Shown: positions 5,404-7,348 of the stretch, in pieces
Position numbering within the stretch: the first letter of the stretch is position 1
Layout of the letters: each line of letters starts with the position of its first letter
DNA from: Ilumatobacteraceae bacterium
Lineage (GTDB): Bacteria > Actinomycetota > Acidimicrobiia > Acidimicrobiales > Ilumatobacteraceae
Length of the DNA stretch: 7,348 bases
NCBI GenBank assembly: GCA_007122945.1
Contig: SKSP01000545.1
Coordinates: 1 to 7,348 of the forward strand
Reading direction: 5' to 3'
Program-made: the position numbers and the translations under genes
Notes under the pieces: generated by a model
Told to the model about the DNA's origin: nothing
The model's input: only the letters and a program-made list of their open reading frames with translations
Databases searched by the model: none

Positions 5404-6681
5404 TCAGCCGACGTCGGTCGCCAGAAGGTCGTCGTAGGTCTCGCGTCGCACGACCACCCGGGCCGAGCCGTCGCGCACGAACACGACCGGCGGGCGGGTG
5501 ATGCGGTTGTAGTTCGACCCCATCGACTGGCCGTACGCACCGGTCACGGGGGTGGCGAGCAGGTCGCCGACCGCGACGTCGGCAGGGAGGCGCGCCTCGA
5601 GCAGCAGCACGTCGCCGCTCTCGCAGTGCTTGCCGACCACCCGGTAACGGCCGTCACGCTCGGCGGTCGTCGCCCGGGGGAGGAACGCCTCGTAGCCCGA
5701 CCCGTACAACACCGGGCGGGGGTTGTCGCTCATCCCGCCGTCGACGGCGAGGTAGGTGCGCACGCCGGGGATCGACTTCACGGTGCCGACGGTGTAGACG
5801 GTGATCGCCGCCGCGGCGACGATCGCCCGTCCGGGTTCGACGCTGATCGCCGAGCGCACGCCGAGCGACCGGCACGCGTCGAGCAGCACGTCGCCCCACT
5901 CGGTGATCGTCGGCGCCTCCTCACCCTCGACGTAGGCGACCCCGAGGCCGCCGCCGAGCACCAGGTGCGGCAGGTCGAGCGGCACGGCGAAGCCGGCCAT
6001 CACCTCGGCCGCCTTGGCGAAGCTGGCGGCCTCGAACACGTTGGAACCGATGTGACAGTGCAGGCCGACCAGCTCGACCGACGCGGAACGGCGGGCCCGC
6101 TCGACGGCACGGGCGGCGTCGCCGTTGGCGAGGTTGAAGCCGAACTTGGAGTCGTCCTGGCCGGTCGAGATGAACTCGTGGGTGTGGGCGTGCACCCCCG
6201 GGGTGATCCGCAGCAGCACCTCGGGTGCCGGCCCCACCCCGTCGGCGTGCAGCGCGTCGAGGCGGTCGAGCTCGTCGAAGGAGTCGACCACCACGTGACG
6301 GACACCGGCCTCGATCGCCTGGCGGAGCTCGGCGATGCTCTTGTTGTTGCCGTGCAGCACACACGCCGAGGGCGGGACGCCCGCCGACATCGCGACGTAG
6401 AGCTCGCCGCCCGTGGCGACGTCGAGGAGCATGCCCTCTTCGTGGGCGAGGTGGGCCATCGCCCGGCACAGGAACGCCTTCGTCGCGTACACCGCCCGCT
6501 CGGCGCCGAACGCGGCGACGGCCTCTCGGCAACGGGCGCGCACGTGGTCCTCGTCGTAGACGAACAGCGGGGTGCCGTAGGTCGCGGCGAGGTCGGCCAC
6601 CCGGCACCCGGCGATCGCGAGCTGGCCGTCACCGTCGACGGACGCGTTGTCCGGGAGGAGGTGGCCGGGGAGTGCGGTCAT
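5404..6681 (-). CDS. lysA: Diaminopimelate decarboxylase
   Basis: A 425-residue cytoplasmic PLP enzyme of the alanine-racemase-like fold III class. It decarboxylates meso-2,6-diaminopimelate to L-lysine, the last step of lysine synthesis. VYATKAFLC (64-72) holds the PLP lysine K68. SKFGFNL (178-184), LHCHIGSN (207-214, with H210), the glycine-rich GGGLG (243-247, PLP phosphate), EPGR (282-285), GKHCESGD (350-357, with catalytic C353 contributed across the dimer) and GAYGQSMGSNYN (381-392) are all intact and in the usual order. Length is normal for actinobacterial LysA. The ATG start lies 19 bp after the argS stop, indicating an argS-lysA operon, as in many actinobacteria. Unlike that usual arrangement, hom does not follow directly. 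Confidence 0.97.
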   Translation of the reverse strand: MTALPGHLLPDNASVDGDGQLAIAGCRVADLAATYGTPLFVYDEDHVRARCREAVAAFGAERAVYATKAFLCRAMAHLAHEEGMLLDVATGGELYVAMSAGVPPSACVLHGNNKSIAELRQAIEAGVRHVVVDSFDELDRLDALHADGVGPAPEVLLRITPGVHAHTHEFISTGQDDSKFGFNLANGDAARAVERARRSASVELVGLHCHIGSNVFEAASFAKAAEVMAGFAVPLDLPHLVLGGGLGVAYVEGEEAPTITEWGDVLLDACRSLGVRSAISVEPGRAIVAAAAITVYTVGTVKSIPGVRTYLAVDGGMSDNPRPVLYGSGYEAFLPRATTAERDGRYRVVGKHCESGDVLLLEARLPADVAVGDLLATPVTGAYGQSMGSNYNRITRPPVVFVRDGSARVVVRRETYDDLLATDVG

Positions 6682-6692
6682 CGCCGTGTCGA

Positions 6693-6696
6693 CTCC
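6693..6696 (-). promoter_or_regulatory. Weak Shine-Dalgarno sequence for lysA
   Basis: GGAG on the minus strand lies 11 nt ahead of the lysA ATG, in the short gap after argS. The spacing is slightly long. It contrasts with hom and the MDMPI-like gene, which lack such a site and carry a TANNNT box at the leaderless distance instead. Confidence 0.35.
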
Positions 6697-6700
6697 GGGC

Positions 6701-7348
6701 TCACATCCGCTCGGGGGCGTCGATGCCGAGCACCTCGAGGCCGGCGCCGAGCGTGCGCGCGGTCAGCGCACACAGCGCGAGACGGCTAGCGCGGGTCGCG
6801 TCGTCGTCGGCGCGCAGCACGGGGCAGTGCTCGTAGAACGCGGTGAAGTCCTGCGCCAGGTCGAACAGGTAGGTGCACAGCTTGTGCGGCGCGTAGCCCT
6901 CGGCGGTGTCGGCGAGCACCGTCGGGTAGGCGAGCAGGCGCTTGGCGAGGTGGCGCTCCTGGGGTGCGCCGAGCGTGATCGCCGCTGCGGCGCCGGCAGC
7001 GGCGGCGCGGTCGAGCCCGGCCCGCCGGAAGATCGAGCAGATCCGGGCGTGCGCGTACTGCAGGTAGGGCGCCGTGTTGCCGTCGAACGACAGCATGCGA
7101 TCCCAGTCGAACACGTAGTCCTTGATGCGGTCGTTGGACAGGTCGGCGTACTTGACCGCCCCGATGCCGACGATGCGGGCGACCTCGGCGCGGGTCGCCT
7201 CGTCGAGTTCCGGGTTCTTCTCGGCCACCGCCGCGGCGGCCCGCTCGACGGCCTCGTCGAGCAGCTCGACGAGCTTGACGGCGTCGCCGCTGCGGCTGCG
7301 CAGCATCTTGCGGTCGGGACCGAGCACGTTGCCGAACGACACGTGCAC
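6701..7348 (-). CDS. argS: Arginyl-tRNA synthetase, C-terminal part (5' end beyond the window)
   Basis: The visible 216 codons are the C-terminal portion of a class I aminoacyl-tRNA synthetase that charges tRNA-Arg. The family is usually about 550-590 residues, so well over half is off the right edge, and the codon at 7346-7348 is an internal valine, not a start. Counting from it, HVSFGNVLGPDRKMLRSRSGD (2-22) is the segment that includes the degenerate KMSKS-like loop typical of ArgRS. GIGAVKYADLS (61-71) and LSFDGNTAPYLQYAHARI (86-103) are family signatures. Residues about 98-215 form the DALR anticodon-binding helical domain, ending in the characteristic FYEHCPVL (171-178) and LEVLGIDAPERM (204-215). 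The reading frame is intact. lysA follows after 19 bp on the same strand. Confidence 0.95.
   Translation of the reverse strand: MHVSFGNVLGPDRKMLRSRSGDAVKLVELLDEAVERAAAAVAEKNPELDEATRAEVARIVGIGAVKYADLSNDRIKDYVFDWDRMLSFDGNTAPYLQYAHARICSIFRRAGLDRAAAAGAAAAITLGAPQERHLAKRLLAYPTVLADTAEGYAPHKLCTYLFDLAQDFTAFYEHCPVLRADDDATRASRLALCALTARTLGAGLEVLGIDAPERM

Noticed and set aside
4948..6789. 613-codon plus-strand open frame spanning lysA and neighbours
   Set aside because: It runs antisense across the di-iron gene, lysA and the argS end, and its product is Arg-rich without motifs. Length alone is not evidence here.

Overview
The window is high-GC DNA with densely packed genes. It looks like a chromosomal housekeeping segment of an actinobacterium. 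The argS, lysA, hom, thrC order on one strand is a classic actinobacterial arrangement, and the window also carries a mycothiol-associated (MDMPI/TIGR03086-type) protein. The large divergence from mycobacterial and corynebacterial sequences and the apparent leaderless starts would suit a deep lineage such as Acidimicrobiia. That placement is inference from general familiarity, not from a search.

Layout from left to right. Bases 1-182 hold no convincing gene. They contain three copies of an 18-bp hairpin-forming repeat (1-18, 54-71, 94-111) and a G-rich tandem-repeat tract (139-199) that runs into the end of thrC. On the minus strand follow thrC (threonine synthase, 183-1568) and hom (homoserine dehydrogenase, 1582-2901), separated by 13 bp and probably one operon. 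A 74-bp divergent spacer then leads to two plus-strand genes: a DinB/MDMPI-like metal-binding protein (2976-3581) and a crotonase-fold enoyl-CoA hydratase/isomerase (3592-4410). Convergent to them is a minus-strand gene for a ferritin-like, acyl-ACP-desaturase-like di-iron protein (4421-5362). Next come lysA (diaminopimelate decarboxylase, 5404-6681) and the 3' part of argS (arginyl-tRNA synthetase, 6701 to the right edge), both on the minus strand and 19 bp apart.

Functionally, lysA, hom and thrC are the lysine and threonine branches of the aspartate pathway. LysA makes lysine from meso-diaminopimelate. Hom makes homoserine from aspartate semialdehyde. ThrC makes threonine from phosphohomoserine. 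Homoserine kinase (thrB), needed between Hom and ThrC, is not in the window. The three genes between lysA and hom look like lipid or acyl-CoA and thiol-related accessory functions and interrupt the usual lysA-hom adjacency.

I found no mobile element, CRISPR array, RNA gene or defence system, and no clearly new multi-gene system. The signals most worth a second look are the hairpin repeats and C-rich transcript segment after thrC, a recurring TANNNT box 7-8 nt before start codons that suggests leaderless transcription, and the poorly characterised di-iron protein.
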